A stretch of DNA of 64,000 bases, taken from the NCBI GenBank assembly GCA_964458265.1, contig CAYWIF010000002.1, positions 124,001 to 188,000 of the forward strand, in the 5' to 3' direction. The number at the start of each line of letters is the position of its first letter. Position 1 is the stretch's first letter. Shown in pieces: positions 36,924 through 45,618 of this stretch. Under the pieces are notes generated by a model, which saw nothing but the letters and a program-made list of their open reading frames with translations, was not told where the DNA came from and ran no database searches. Origin of the DNA: JAGVSR01 sp964458265 (GTDB taxonomy: Bacteria > Pseudomonadota > Alphaproteobacteria > Rhizobiales > Hyphomicrobiaceae). The position numbers were made by a program, and so were the translations under genes.

Positions 36924-38657
36924 ATGGCTCTCAGAAAAAAAGCCTCCGACCAGTTGAGCCAAGCACTGCGCGGCTTGGCACCCAATTTTATTTTCGTCGG
37001 CGTGCTGAGCCTCTTCTGCAATCTGGCAATGCTGATCGCGCCTCTCTACATGCTGCAGGTCTATGATCGCGTTCTCACGTCCCAAAGTCATGACACGCTG
37101 ATCATGCTGACGGCTTTGGCACTCGGGCTATTGTTCATCAATGCGATCGTCGAAATTGCACGATCGCGTGTGCTCGTCCGAATCGGCGCGCGCATCGACG
37201 GCGAACTGAGCCCTCAGCTATTTGCGTCCTCTTTCATCGCCCGGTTGAAAGGACGTGACGGCTCACCAGCGGAATCCCTGCGAGATCTCGAAACATACCG
37301 TTCCTTTATGACGGGACCAGGAATTATTGCGATCTTCGATGCTCCGTGGAGCCCGATCTATATCGCAATCATTTTTGCATTCCACCCTTGGCTCGGCGGC
37401 CTCGCACTTTTCGGGGCCTTCATTATCGCCGCTCTGGCAATTATCAGTGACCTCTCGGTCCGCTCCGCATTAAATGAAGCCGGTCAGGGTTCCCGCAAGT
37501 CGAGCAACTTCACCGAACTCGTCGGGCGAAACGCTGAAGTCGTTCACGCCATGGGCATGTTGAACGCCCTCACCACAAAATGGGTCCGCGCGCACGATCA
37601 TGGCGTTGGCTGGCAGGCGCTCGCGAGCGATCGATCGGCCATCTTGCAGGCGGCCGCGAAATTCGTTCGCATGTCGCTTCAGATCGGCGTCCTCGGAGTC
37701 GGTGCTTGGCTGGCGTTGGCGGGACAGATCACGCCCGGCGTCATGGTCGCCGCATCCATAATAATGGGCCGCGCGCTGGCTCCGGTCGAAACACTGATCG
37801 GCCAATGGCGCTCGCTCGTCACTGCTCTACAGGCAAGGGAAAGATTGCGCTCGGCCTTCGCTTTCGTTGACGAAGTGAGCGAGAACCGCACCGAACTGCC
37901 GCCACCGGGTGGGCGACTAGAAGCCGAGAAAGTCGGCCTCCGTCTGCCGGAAGCGAAAGCCCCAATTCTAAGCAACGTCTCCTTTCAAGTTGACGCTGGC
38001 ACCTGTCTGGGAGTCATCGGCCCGAGCGGAGTCGGAAAGTCGACACTTGCCCGGTTGATCGTGGGCCTCGTCGAACCGAGCTTCGGGGTCGTGCGCCTCG
38101 ACGGCGCAGACGTCGCAACGTGGCCGAAACGTCATCTGGGCAACTTCGTTGGCTACTTGCCGCAGGACGTGGAACTCCTCAGCGGTACGATTGCCGGCAA
38201 CATATCGCGCTTCAGCGCCAAGGACTCCGGCCGCATCGTGGAAGCTGCAAAGCGCGCCAATGCACACGAAATGATCCTTTCACTCCCGGATGGGTACGAA
38301 ACGCGGATTGGCGAGGGCGGTCGAATGCTCTCCGGCGGACAGCGCCAGAGGATTGCACTCGCTCGTGCTGTATACGGCGATGCCCGCCTCATCGTACTCG
38401 ATGAACCGAATGCCAACCTCGATGCTGGCGGCGAGGAGGCTCTACGTCACGCCCTTATCCGACTGAAGAACGAAGGTCGCACGGTCATCATCGTCACGCA
38501 TAAGCCCGCGCTCCTAAACGTCACCGATGCAATCCTTATGCTTCAAGACGGCACTGTCGGAATGTTTGGTCCGCGCCACGAGGTGCTGGAGAAGATTCGG
38601 CGGGTGCATTCCGTGAACGCCCCTGATCCGCGAACTGCAATTCGTTCTCCAGCCTGA
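36924..38657 (+). CDS. Type I secretion ATPase/permease, PrtD family
   Basis: 577 aa from the ATG at 36924, which has AGGAAGG just upstream; an in-frame reading from 36858 overlaps the terminator. The N-terminal half has about six TM helices, starting NFIFVGVLSLFCNLAMLIAP and VYDRVLTSQSHDTL (PrtD-type motif). The ATPase half has Walker A GPSGVGKST, the signature LSGGQRQRIALARA and Walker B LIVLDEPNANLD. It exports RTX-type proteins in one step from the cytoplasm. The neighbours suggest the peroxidase as substrate. No outer-membrane channel gene is present. Confidence 0.94.
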   Translation: MALRKKASDQLSQALRGLAPNFIFVGVLSLFCNLAMLIAPLYMLQVYDRVLTSQSHDTLIMLTALALGLLFINAIVEIARSRVLVRIGARIDGELSPQLFASSFIARLKGRDGSPAESLRDLETYRSFMTGPGIIAIFDAPWSPIYIAIIFAFHPWLGGLALFGAFIIAALAIISDLSVRSALNEAGQGSRKSSNFTELVGRNAEVVHAMGMLNALTTKWVRAHDHGVGWQALASDRSAILQAAAKFVRMSLQIGVLGVGAWLALAGQITPGVMVAASIIMGRALAPVETLIGQWRSLVTALQARERLRSAFAFVDEVSENRTELPPPGGRLEAEKVGLRLPEAKAPILSNVSFQVDAGTCLGVIGPSGVGKSTLARLIVGLVEPSFGVVRLDGADVATWPKRHLGNFVGYLPQDVELLSGTIAGNISRFSAKDSGRIVEAAKRANAHEMILSLPDGYETRIGEGGRMLSGGQRQRIALARAVYGDARLIVLDEPNANLDAGGEEALRHALIRLKNEGRTVIIVTHKPALLNVTDAILMLQDGTVGMFGPRHEVLEKIRRVHSVNAPDPRTAIRSPA

Positions 38658-38678
38658 CATCTAAAGAGGATCGCAAGC

Positions 38679-40040
38679 GTGGACAAAGAGTTTGAGCTCG
38701 ATCCGCTGATCGACGATGGGGCTGAGAAGTCTGCTATTGGCACCCATCCGCCCAAATCTATGGCCGGCGCCATGCTGTTGGGATTGGCTGCCATCCTGAC
38801 GGCCGCTGGCGGATTTGGAATATGGGCCTCTACCGTTCCACTGGACAGCGCCGTTATCGCGCACGGCAAGGTGAGCGTTGCAGGCAAGCGCAAGCAAATT
38901 CAGCATCTTGAAGGCGGCATCGTCAAAGCCTTCGCGGTTAAGGACGGCGATCATGTGAACGAAGGCGATATGCTGGTCGAACTTGATTCCTTGCGGCCGC
39001 AAACCCGCCTTACGATTGCATCGACCGGTTACTTTCACAATCTCGCAGCCGAAACGCGATTGATTGCCGAACGCGATGCAGCCCCGAAAATTTTATGGCC
39101 GGAAGAACTCGCCGTTGCGATGACTGGGAATGCTGATCTCACCGCTCTGGTAAAGGGCCAGACGGAGCTCTTCAACTCACGCCGCAATGAAATCAACGGC
39201 CAATCCAGAATTCTCGAAAGCAGGATTGGACGGCTGAGGGAGCAGATCAACGGCTTCCAGGCCGAGCGCCTCGCAGCAGACCGTCAATTGGGTGTGGCAC
39301 GTGAAGAGCTAAAGACGCTGACCTCGCTCTACGAACGCAAGTTCACGACGCGAATGCGCCTCTTGGCAACACAGCGAGAGGTCTACCAGCTTGAAGGAAA
39401 TATCGGCCGTCTTGATGGTCAGATCGCAAGCCTGGCTAAGGAGATCGGCGAAACCGATTTGACTCTCGCGCAGATGCGCGACAAGCACATGACTCAAGTC
39501 CTCGACGAACTCAAACTCCACCAGAGCAAGGTACTGGAGTTTCGTGAGCAGATGAACATCGTACGCGGTGAAGCTCAGCGGACGGTGATTAGGGCTCCAG
39601 TCAGCGGGCTCGTCTTCAATTCGCAGGTCCACACCATCGGCGGAGTTCTGAGGCCCGGCGACACCATTCTCGAAATCGTTCCCGACAATGACCGTTTGAT
39701 CATCGAAGTTCGCATCCGCCCGCAGGATGTGGACAACGTCCACGTGGGTCAGCCAACGGAGATCCGCATTTCGGCGTTCAAGCAGCGAACGATGGCCTCG
39801 CTTCAGGGCCGCGTTGCTTTCGTCGCCGCCGATACGGTGTCGGAGCCTCGCTCCCTGGAAAACTACTATCTGGCCCACGTCGAAGTTGACGCTGCCGAGC
39901 TGTCGGCGCTTCCTGGTGACAAGCGGCTACAGGCGGGGATGCCGGCCGAAGCCGTGATCAAAACCGGTGCGAGAACGGCGTTCGCCTACCTTCTGCAACC
40001 GCTGACAGAGAGCGTCAATCGCGCGTGGCGCGAGAACTGA
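38679..40040 (+). CDS. Type I secretion periplasmic adaptor, HlyD/PrtE family
   Basis: 453 aa from a GTG with GAGG upstream, starting 21 bases after the ATPase gene. One N-terminal TM (about residues 27-47, GAMLLGLAAILTAAGGFGIW) is followed by the HlyD signature region KQIQHLEGGIVKAFAVKDGD, a long coiled coil (about 150-290) and a C-terminal beta-barrel with VRGEAQRTVIRAPVSGLVFN. It bridges the PrtD-type ATPase to a TolC-like channel. It is the last gene of this set; the protease gene on the other strand ends 20 bases away. Confidence 0.93.
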   Translation: MDKEFELDPLIDDGAEKSAIGTHPPKSMAGAMLLGLAAILTAAGGFGIWASTVPLDSAVIAHGKVSVAGKRKQIQHLEGGIVKAFAVKDGDHVNEGDMLVELDSLRPQTRLTIASTGYFHNLAAETRLIAERDAAPKILWPEELAVAMTGNADLTALVKGQTELFNSRRNEINGQSRILESRIGRLREQINGFQAERLAADRQLGVAREELKTLTSLYERKFTTRMRLLATQREVYQLEGNIGRLDGQIASLAKEIGETDLTLAQMRDKHMTQVLDELKLHQSKVLEFREQMNIVRGEAQRTVIRAPVSGLVFNSQVHTIGGVLRPGDTILEIVPDNDRLIIEVRIRPQDVDNVHVGQPTEIRISAFKQRTMASLQGRVAFVAADTVSEPRSLENYYLAHVEVDAAELSALPGDKRLQAGMPAEAVIKTGARTAFAYLLQPLTESVNRAWREN

Positions 40041-40060
40041 CACTCACGGAAAACTGCTGG

Positions 40061-41296
40061 TCAGCAGGCGCTCAATTCGGGCATTTGTATCAAACCCCAT
40101 CCGAATATCGGATCCCGGCCCTGAGCGCCGAGGTCTCTTGCGCTCACCTGCAAGCCTTCGATGGCGGCCACTTTCCCATCGCGATCACTTTGCGACCTCG
40201 CAACCGCAACGGCAGCGGCCACGAATGGCGCCGCGAACGACGTGCCTGCAGCCAGCCGCGAATTGCCGCCGGGCACCGCAACTGGAATGCCGACACCCGG
40301 TCCCACGTACGCAATATGAGCCCCGCGGGCCGACAACCGCGACGGCTTCATCGTGCTATCAACGGCTGCGACAGCAATTAAACCTGGGTAGCGTGCGGGA
40401 TAACCCATACTGGCTGAGGACGACGACCCGGCCGCTGCGACGATCGTTGCTCCCCGCCTAACGAGACGCTGCACACCGCGCTCGAGAACAGAATTGGGCG
40501 GTCCGCTCAGACTCATGTTGATGACCTCGACGCCGCGCGCTGCCAGCAGATCAAGCGCCGCGACCAGATCAAATGCGTCCGTCACATCTTCGTTGCCGGA
40601 ACGGTGGAATGGATCAACCGCCAGGATACGTGCGCGCGGCAAGAGTCCCGCGACACTTGAGCGGGGCTGCCCCACCAGAAGACTAACAATGGCTGTGCCG
40701 TGCCCTGTACCGGAAGGCCGCCGGCCGGAGCGCCGAACAGTCGCAGATTCAATTTGTGCGCCGGAGAGTGCTGGATGCGATTCGTCGATACCTGTGTCGA
40801 TAACGCCGATAGGCGCTGGCAATTGGCATCCGGAATACTTCGATGTCCAGCCTGTCAGGACAAAATGCGGGCAGGAGTCTCCACACGATGCCCCTTGCGG
40901 GAGATACCCTCCCACCGTGGATCGAACGTAGCGGCTGTTGCGATCAGCGACTGCGGATGGCGCCACACGACGAATCTCGCGTAGTGCGGCGTTGGTGGTC
41001 GAGCCCGGCGGACCGAGCACGCGCCGTACTGGCTCCTCGAGAAGACCTGATAACGCCGACTGCATGACGCGAAATCCTCTGCGCTGAAGTGCGGCGGCTT
41101 CGGCGTCCGATAGGCCGGAGATGATGAGTTCGACGCGAGGGCGGGGCCGGTCATCATCGTCATCGTTATCGTCATCGTCATCGTCATCGTCGTCGGCGAG
41201 GGCCGGGTTCTGCAGCGAGTCGAGCAAAGGTATGGCGGCGCTGGTCAGAACAGCGAACATTGCCAGCATAGCGAAAATGAAGAGTCGTTGGGACAT
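40061..41296 (-). CDS. Exported subtilisin-like serine peptidase (S8) with a poly-Asp N terminus
   Basis: 411 aa from the ATG at 41296. The signal peptide core is LFIFAMLAMFAVLTSAAIPLL, with a likely cleavage after NPALA. The mature protein would then begin with fourteen aspartates in a 15-residue run (one Asn). Residues about 50-140 may be a pro-region. The catalytic triad is Asp168 (PIGVIDTGID), His200 (GTGHGTAIV) and Ser354 (AAGTSFAAPF). The usual oxyanion Asn in VAAAGN is Ser here (IVAAAGSSSSA), which is odd. Cysteines at about 139, 143 and 158 may form a disulfide. It is divergent from the ECF sigma gene across 124 bases holding an ECF-like promoter on each strand. Confidence 0.9.
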   Translation of the reverse strand: MSQRLFIFAMLAMFAVLTSAAIPLLDSLQNPALADDDDDDDDDNDDDDDRPRPRVELIISGLSDAEAAALQRRGFRVMQSALSGLLEEPVRRVLGPPGSTTNAALREIRRVAPSAVADRNSRYVRSTVGGYLPQGASCGDSCPHFVLTGWTSKYSGCQLPAPIGVIDTGIDESHPALSGAQIESATVRRSGRRPSGTGHGTAIVSLLVGQPRSSVAGLLPRARILAVDPFHRSGNEDVTDAFDLVAALDLLAARGVEVINMSLSGPPNSVLERGVQRLVRRGATIVAAAGSSSSASMGYPARYPGLIAVAAVDSTMKPSRLSARGAHIAYVGPGVGIPVAVPGGNSRLAAGTSFAAPFVAAAVAVARSQSDRDGKVAAIEGLQVSARDLGAQGRDPIFGWGLIQMPELSAC

Positions 41297-41368
41297 TGCA
41301 TAAGTCACTTTACGTAGGACCTGCCGAAGCGGGTGGCCGCTGCACATACGAGGAGGATCATGGGGAAT

Positions 41369-41395
41369 GGAACGCTGGCTTTGGCGTTTCATTCC
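41369..41395. promoter_or_regulatory. Divergent ECF-type promoter element
   Basis: On the plus strand GGAAC-N16-CATT precedes the sigma gene by about 28 bases. On the minus strand the same 27 bases read GGAAT-N16-CGTT, in front of the protease gene. The pattern matches GGAAC-N16/17-CGTT promoters used by EcfG-like and many other ECF sigma factors. Confidence 0.6.
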
Positions 41396-41420
41396 TGAAA
41401 GCTGAACATAAGGCCGCCGC

Positions 41421-41963
41421 GTGACCCCACAAGATGACGATCTCAGAATGCAGTTGGTCGCGCTCCTGCCAAGGTTGCGGCGGTTCGCACGCGGCCTCAC
41501 CGGATCGCGCGACGAAGGCGACGACCTGCTTCAGCAAGGTTGCGAAAAGGCCCTCTCACGGCTCGATCAATTCGAACGCGGCACAAGGCTCGATCGTTGG
41601 ATGTTGCAGATCATCAAGACAACCCACATCGACCGCCTCCGGCAATCCAACCGGCGGCAAACCGCGGCCTTCACCGATGATGTTATCGCGCTCTTTCCGT
41701 TCGATGCGCGGATCGAGGAACAAACCGCCGCACGTCAGGAACTCGCCATTGTCCGCGAAACCGTGATGGCACTGCCGGAAGAGCAACGCGAAGTTCTGAT
41801 CCTCGTTGTGGCCGACGGGATGTCCTACGAGGACGCGGCCTCAATTCTCGGCATACCACAAGGAACCGTCATGAGCCGCCTTTGCCGTGCCCGGCAGAAA
41901 TTGTCACGTTCAATCCACTCCGTCCAAAATACGGCAGCCGCTTCCAAGGGTCCACGATCATGA
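41421..41963 (+). CDS. ECF RNA polymerase sigma factor
   Basis: 180 aa from a GTG. Region 2 includes LRRFARGLTGSRDEGDDLLQ and WMLQIIKTTHIDRLRQSNRRQ. Region 4 is ALPEEQREVLILVVADGMSY followed by LGIPQGTVMSRLCRARQKL. There is no region 3 and no extra N- or C-terminal domain. Its stop overlaps the anti-sigma start (ATGA), the usual paired arrangement. The promoter just upstream has the type of element such sigma factors recognise, so it may be autoregulated. Confidence 0.93.
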   Translation: MTPQDDDLRMQLVALLPRLRRFARGLTGSRDEGDDLLQQGCEKALSRLDQFERGTRLDRWMLQIIKTTHIDRLRQSNRRQTAAFTDDVIALFPFDARIEEQTAARQELAIVRETVMALPEEQREVLILVVADGMSYEDAASILGIPQGTVMSRLCRARQKLSRSIHSVQNTAAASKGPRS

Positions 41964-42802
41964 GACTGAGCGACGAACAGTTGATGGCCTATGTGGACGG
42001 CGAATCCGGCGCCTCTGAACGCGCCGTGGCGGAATTCGCGCGCAAGGCACCGACCGCCGAGGAGACCCGCCAATTGGACGACTTTCGTCGCACGCGCGAC
42101 CTCGTACGTGCGGCCTTCAAAGAGGATGAGTATGAGCCCGTGCCCGCAGAACTCGTCGCGATGATTCTCGGCCGAAAGGATGTCCAGGCCGATCCCATCG
42201 AAGTGGCCACAGCACCATCGCCAACACCGGTTGATGTCTCAGGCAACCGCGTCATATCGATCGCCCGCAGCAGACAGCTCTCACCTTCGATTGGCCACTG
42301 GGCGATCGCCGCGGCAGCGTCGGTTGCGCTCGGAATTGTCGTTCTTGCGCAGTGGCACCTAGGCCCTCCGAGCACAACAGTCGCCGGCGATTTCGCGACC
42401 GGCCCGGTTGCCCCCGGCAGCACGCTTGCAAGCGTTCTGGAACGCCACCCTTCAGGTGAACCGGTCGTCCTCGACCAGCCAACCGGCATCACTCAAATGC
42501 ACGTTATGGCCGCCGCCACGTTCCGCGACCGCAACGCGCGCTTCTGCCGGGAAGTCGAACTCTTGGATTCGACGCTGGCTCCACGCAAGGCTGCGGTAGC
42601 CTGCCGGGACGCCACGACCGGCTCGTGGACAGTTGAAGGGACCGTCGTCATTGCGCAGCAGGACCCTGCGGGGGGGTCGAAGTTCGCACCGGCAGGAGCA
42701 CCGGCAAAGGACGCACTGGCAGCACTTCTGTCGATGATGGGAGCTGAGAAGACTCTACCGCCGGATGACGAGCGCCGGCTGCTCGACAGTGGCTGGAAAT
42801 GA
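41960..42802 (+). CDS. Transmembrane anti-sigma factor
   Basis: 280 aa. The N-terminal cytoplasmic part begins MRLSDEQLMAYVDGESGASE, like the anti-sigma domain of FecR/RseA-type proteins, but lacks the zinc HxxxCxxC motif. One TM (about residues 112-133, HWAIAAAASVALGIVVLAQW) leads to a periplasmic domain of about 145 residues with two cysteines (RFCREVELLD, AVACRDATTG) that could pair. It is coupled to the sigma gene by ATGA and to the next gene by ATGA. It should hold the ECF sigma inactive at the membrane until a periplasmic signal arrives. Confidence 0.85.
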   Translation: MRLSDEQLMAYVDGESGASERAVAEFARKAPTAEETRQLDDFRRTRDLVRAAFKEDEYEPVPAELVAMILGRKDVQADPIEVATAPSPTPVDVSGNRVISIARSRQLSPSIGHWAIAAAASVALGIVVLAQWHLGPPSTTVAGDFATGPVAPGSTLASVLERHPSGEPVVLDQPTGITQMHVMAAATFRDRNARFCREVELLDSTLAPRKAAVACRDATTGSWTVEGTVVIAQQDPAGGSKFAPAGAPAKDALAALLSMMGAEKTLPPDDERRLLDSGWK

Positions 42803-44232
42803 TCGGACGAACCGCGGTGCCGGCGGGCGCGATGCGAGCAGCCGCCTGGTCTGGGTTCGCTCTTTGCTTTGCGGCGATCTGGTTCGCCACGTCATCGCTG
42901 GAGCCGCCAGCCCGCTCAGCTCTTTTGATTTCGGGCGCGGCGATTCTGGCGTGGTGCTTTACAGTTGTCGATGAGTGGCAAACCGGTTGCGCCGCTTCTG
43001 GCGCGTTTTGGGTGACCGGCGCTATCACCACCCCGCAGATCGTCTCGGCAGCCACGCACGATTTGATCGGGCTCCTCATCGCTGCCTACGTTATCGGGTT
43101 CGCGGTCGCACGCACGGGCCTCATGGACGCCATCGCCGCCCGGCTGTTGCAAGGATCGATGACGGTCGCCACACTTTTTCGCCGCGTGGCCATCGTCGTC
43201 GCGGCAACAGCGTTCTTTATACCCGCAACGTCCGCCCGCGCGGCCATATTGTTGCCCATTCACCGGCTCCTCGAAGCATCCCTGCCGGACGCAAAGACGC
43301 ATCGCGCGCTGGCCATCCTAATTCCCACCATCATCCTGCTTTCGGCTGGAGCCGTGCTGACAGGCGCCGCAGCGCACTTGGTCGCCGTGGAATTGCTTTC
43401 GGCGGCTGGCGGACGGCAACTCGGCTATTGGCCATGGTTGATCGCCGCCGGTCCGGTCGCCCTGCTTTCATGTATCGTTGCCGTGCATCTCGGTCTCTGG
43501 CTTTTTGTCGACCATGATTGCCAGCAGCAGCGCGTCGCTGCCAAGAGCATGGTGTCGCGGCCGTTCGACGGGATCGATTTCGCCATGATGGCAACGATCA
43601 CCGCAACCATCGCCGGCTGGATCACCAACAACTGGCACGGTACCGGGCTGGCAACCGTCGGTATGGCTTCGGCTGTGATCGTGTCCGCATTGGCGCAATG
43701 CCGGGCACCTGCTTCAGGCGGATCATATATCCGGGCGGTCGACTGGAAGATTCTGGCGCTCCTGATTTCGACGGTCCTGATTGCCGAGGCTCTGCTCTCC
43801 TCAGGTGCCGTGTCCGTCCTGGCAACGGCCTTTCTGCACATCGTGCCGCCTTTCATATTCCGCAGCGATGCTCTCACCGTCGGAATGACTGCGGCCATCG
43901 CGATGCTTGCTCATCTCGTCATACCTTCACGAAGCGCAAGGGCGGCTGTTCTCATCCCGGCGCTTGCGTTGCCAATCGCGAACGCCGGCCACGACGTGAC
44001 GACGCTGACGATGGTGATAGTATTGGGCACGGGATTCTGTCAGTTGGTGCCCTATGGTGCCAAGCCATTGCTGATATTTGCCGGACAATCCGGCGGAAGA
44101 GAATTCAAGCACGATCTGATCCGGCTCGGCCTGCCACTCATGGCGATATATTGGATTGGTCTTGTAGGATCGGCGCTGATGTTCTGGCCTGTCCTTGATT
44201 TTTTTGCCCAGACTCGCGGGAATGCGAATTGA
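42799..44232 (+). CDS. Polytopic membrane protein, SLC13/DASS-like anion permease
   Basis: 477 aa with about twelve TM helices and internal pseudo-repeats: FFIPATSARAAILLPI in the first half and HLVIPSRSARAAVLIPALAL in the second, matching the SNT/SNA-type repeated motifs of divalent anion/Na symporters. It overlaps the anti-sigma stop by four bases, so it is in the sigma operon. The glycerate kinase gene follows after 46 bases, which makes a dicarboxylate or glycerate-like substrate possible. The substrate is inference only. Confidence 0.78.
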   Translation: MIGRTAVPAGAMRAAAWSGFALCFAAIWFATSSLEPPARSALLISGAAILAWCFTVVDEWQTGCAASGAFWVTGAITTPQIVSAATHDLIGLLIAAYVIGFAVARTGLMDAIAARLLQGSMTVATLFRRVAIVVAATAFFIPATSARAAILLPIHRLLEASLPDAKTHRALAILIPTIILLSAGAVLTGAAAHLVAVELLSAAGGRQLGYWPWLIAAGPVALLSCIVAVHLGLWLFVDHDCQQQRVAAKSMVSRPFDGIDFAMMATITATIAGWITNNWHGTGLATVGMASAVIVSALAQCRAPASGGSYIRAVDWKILALLISTVLIAEALLSSGAVSVLATAFLHIVPPFIFRSDALTVGMTAAIAMLAHLVIPSRSARAAVLIPALALPIANAGHDVTTLTMVIVLGTGFCQLVPYGAKPLLIFAGQSGGREFKHDLIRLGLPLMAIYWIGLVGSALMFWPVLDFFAQTRGNAN

Positions 44233-44278
44233 GGCCCGGCGTTTAGTTCGTGACAGTCAAAAAACTGACAGGAACCCG

Positions 44279-45490
44279 ATGCCACTCAACATTCTGATCG
44301 CGCCCAGCGGATTCAAGGAAGGTCTAGATGCGCCTACCGTCGCAGCGGCCATCGCACGCGGCGCTCGGCGCGCGATCCCGGACGCCACAATCGTACAGTT
44401 GCCGATGATGGACGGCGGCGAAGGGTTTACAAAGTCGCTGATATCATCGACTGCCGGTTCGTTGCATACGGTCGCAACGACGGACCCGCTTGGCCGCCCA
44501 ATCGCGGCCGAAATCGGCTTTCTCGGCCGGACGAAAGAGAAGACGGCGGTTATTGAAATATCCGCGGCGGCAGGCTTGCGTTTGGTCGCCCCGCACGAAC
44601 GGGATTTAGCCAGGGCGTCAAGCGCGGGCGCCGGCTCACTGATCCGTCATGCTCTTAACCTGGGCGCGCGCCGGCTCCTCATAGGCTGTGGAGACAGTGG
44701 CGTGAACGACGGCGGAGCCGGACTTGCCCGCGCGCTCGGTGTTCGCTTTCTGGATCAGGCCGGAGGCGAACTCGCCGACGGAGCCATCCCGTTAATGCAG
44801 CTCGCACGGATCGATAGGTCGCAGATCGATCCACGGCTGGCGACGACCAAAATCGAGGTCGCGGTCAATTGGCAGAATGCCCTCACCGGTTCCAACGGTG
44901 TCTCACGCACGTATGGCCCGCAGAAGGGCGCCAGCGCCTTACTCGTCGAGGAACTGGATGCCGCCATGGTGACATTCGCCGCCGCGGTCCGGCAGTGCAC
45001 CGGTTGCGACGTGGCCGCAATGCCGGGCGCTGGTGCGTCCGGTGGAATTGGCGCCGCGCTCGCCGGCTTATGCGGTGCCCGCCTCATCCCGCGATTTGAT
45101 ATCGTCCGCCGTCATCTGCCGTTCGACGACCACCTCCAGCGAGCCGATCTGGTTCTTACCGCTGAGGGAACGATCGATTCGCAAAGTGCGCGTGGCAAAA
45201 TTCCGGCCGAAATAGCAGCTCGGGCGCGCGCCAAGGGCATTCCGGTCATTGTGCTCGCTGGAGCCATCGGCTCCGGTGCCAACGCCACATTGGACACTGG
45301 CGTATCGGCCTACTTTTCCGTCGCCCAGGGGCCGATGACACGCGAGGATGCGATGGCCGAAGCACCGCAGTTGATCGCGTCGGCCGCCGAACAGGCGGTG
45401 CGATGCTTTCGCTCCGGCTTTGAGCTACGAGCACGCCCGGAAAGCGAGGCACTCCCTTTTCGCAGAATGAGGCAAGGTTGCGCCGCGTAA
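44279..45490 (+). CDS. Glycerate kinase, GarK/GlxK type
   Basis: 403 aa from the ATG at 44279 with AGGAA upstream. It phosphorylates D-glycerate to 2-phosphoglycerate in glyoxylate or glycerate use. Characteristic motifs: IAPSGFKEGLDAPTVAAAIA, QLPMMDGGEGFTKSL, GCGDSGVNDGGAGLARALG, NALTGSNGVSRTYGPQKGA and VLTAEGTIDSQSARGKIPAE. It belongs to the family of about 380 aa in enterobacteria, not the GLYK/GckA type. A C-terminal extension of about 25 residues is variable. Confidence 0.93.
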   Translation: MPLNILIAPSGFKEGLDAPTVAAAIARGARRAIPDATIVQLPMMDGGEGFTKSLISSTAGSLHTVATTDPLGRPIAAEIGFLGRTKEKTAVIEISAAAGLRLVAPHERDLARASSAGAGSLIRHALNLGARRLLIGCGDSGVNDGGAGLARALGVRFLDQAGGELADGAIPLMQLARIDRSQIDPRLATTKIEVAVNWQNALTGSNGVSRTYGPQKGASALLVEELDAAMVTFAAAVRQCTGCDVAAMPGAGASGGIGAALAGLCGARLIPRFDIVRRHLPFDDHLQRADLVLTAEGTIDSQSARGKIPAEIAARARAKGIPVIVLAGAIGSGANATLDTGVSAYFSVAQGPMTREDAMAEAPQLIASAAEQAVRCFRSGFELRARPESEALPFRRMRQGCAA

Positions 45491-45618
45491 CCGAACTTTG
45501 AGCGGTGCCTTGGCCACTGGCCCCGAGCGGCTGCATCCTCCCCTCGCGCGGGCTTCAGGTTTAGGTATAGATGTGACCGCATTTTGAATGACGGCGACGG
45601 ACCACGGAGCAAATTGCA

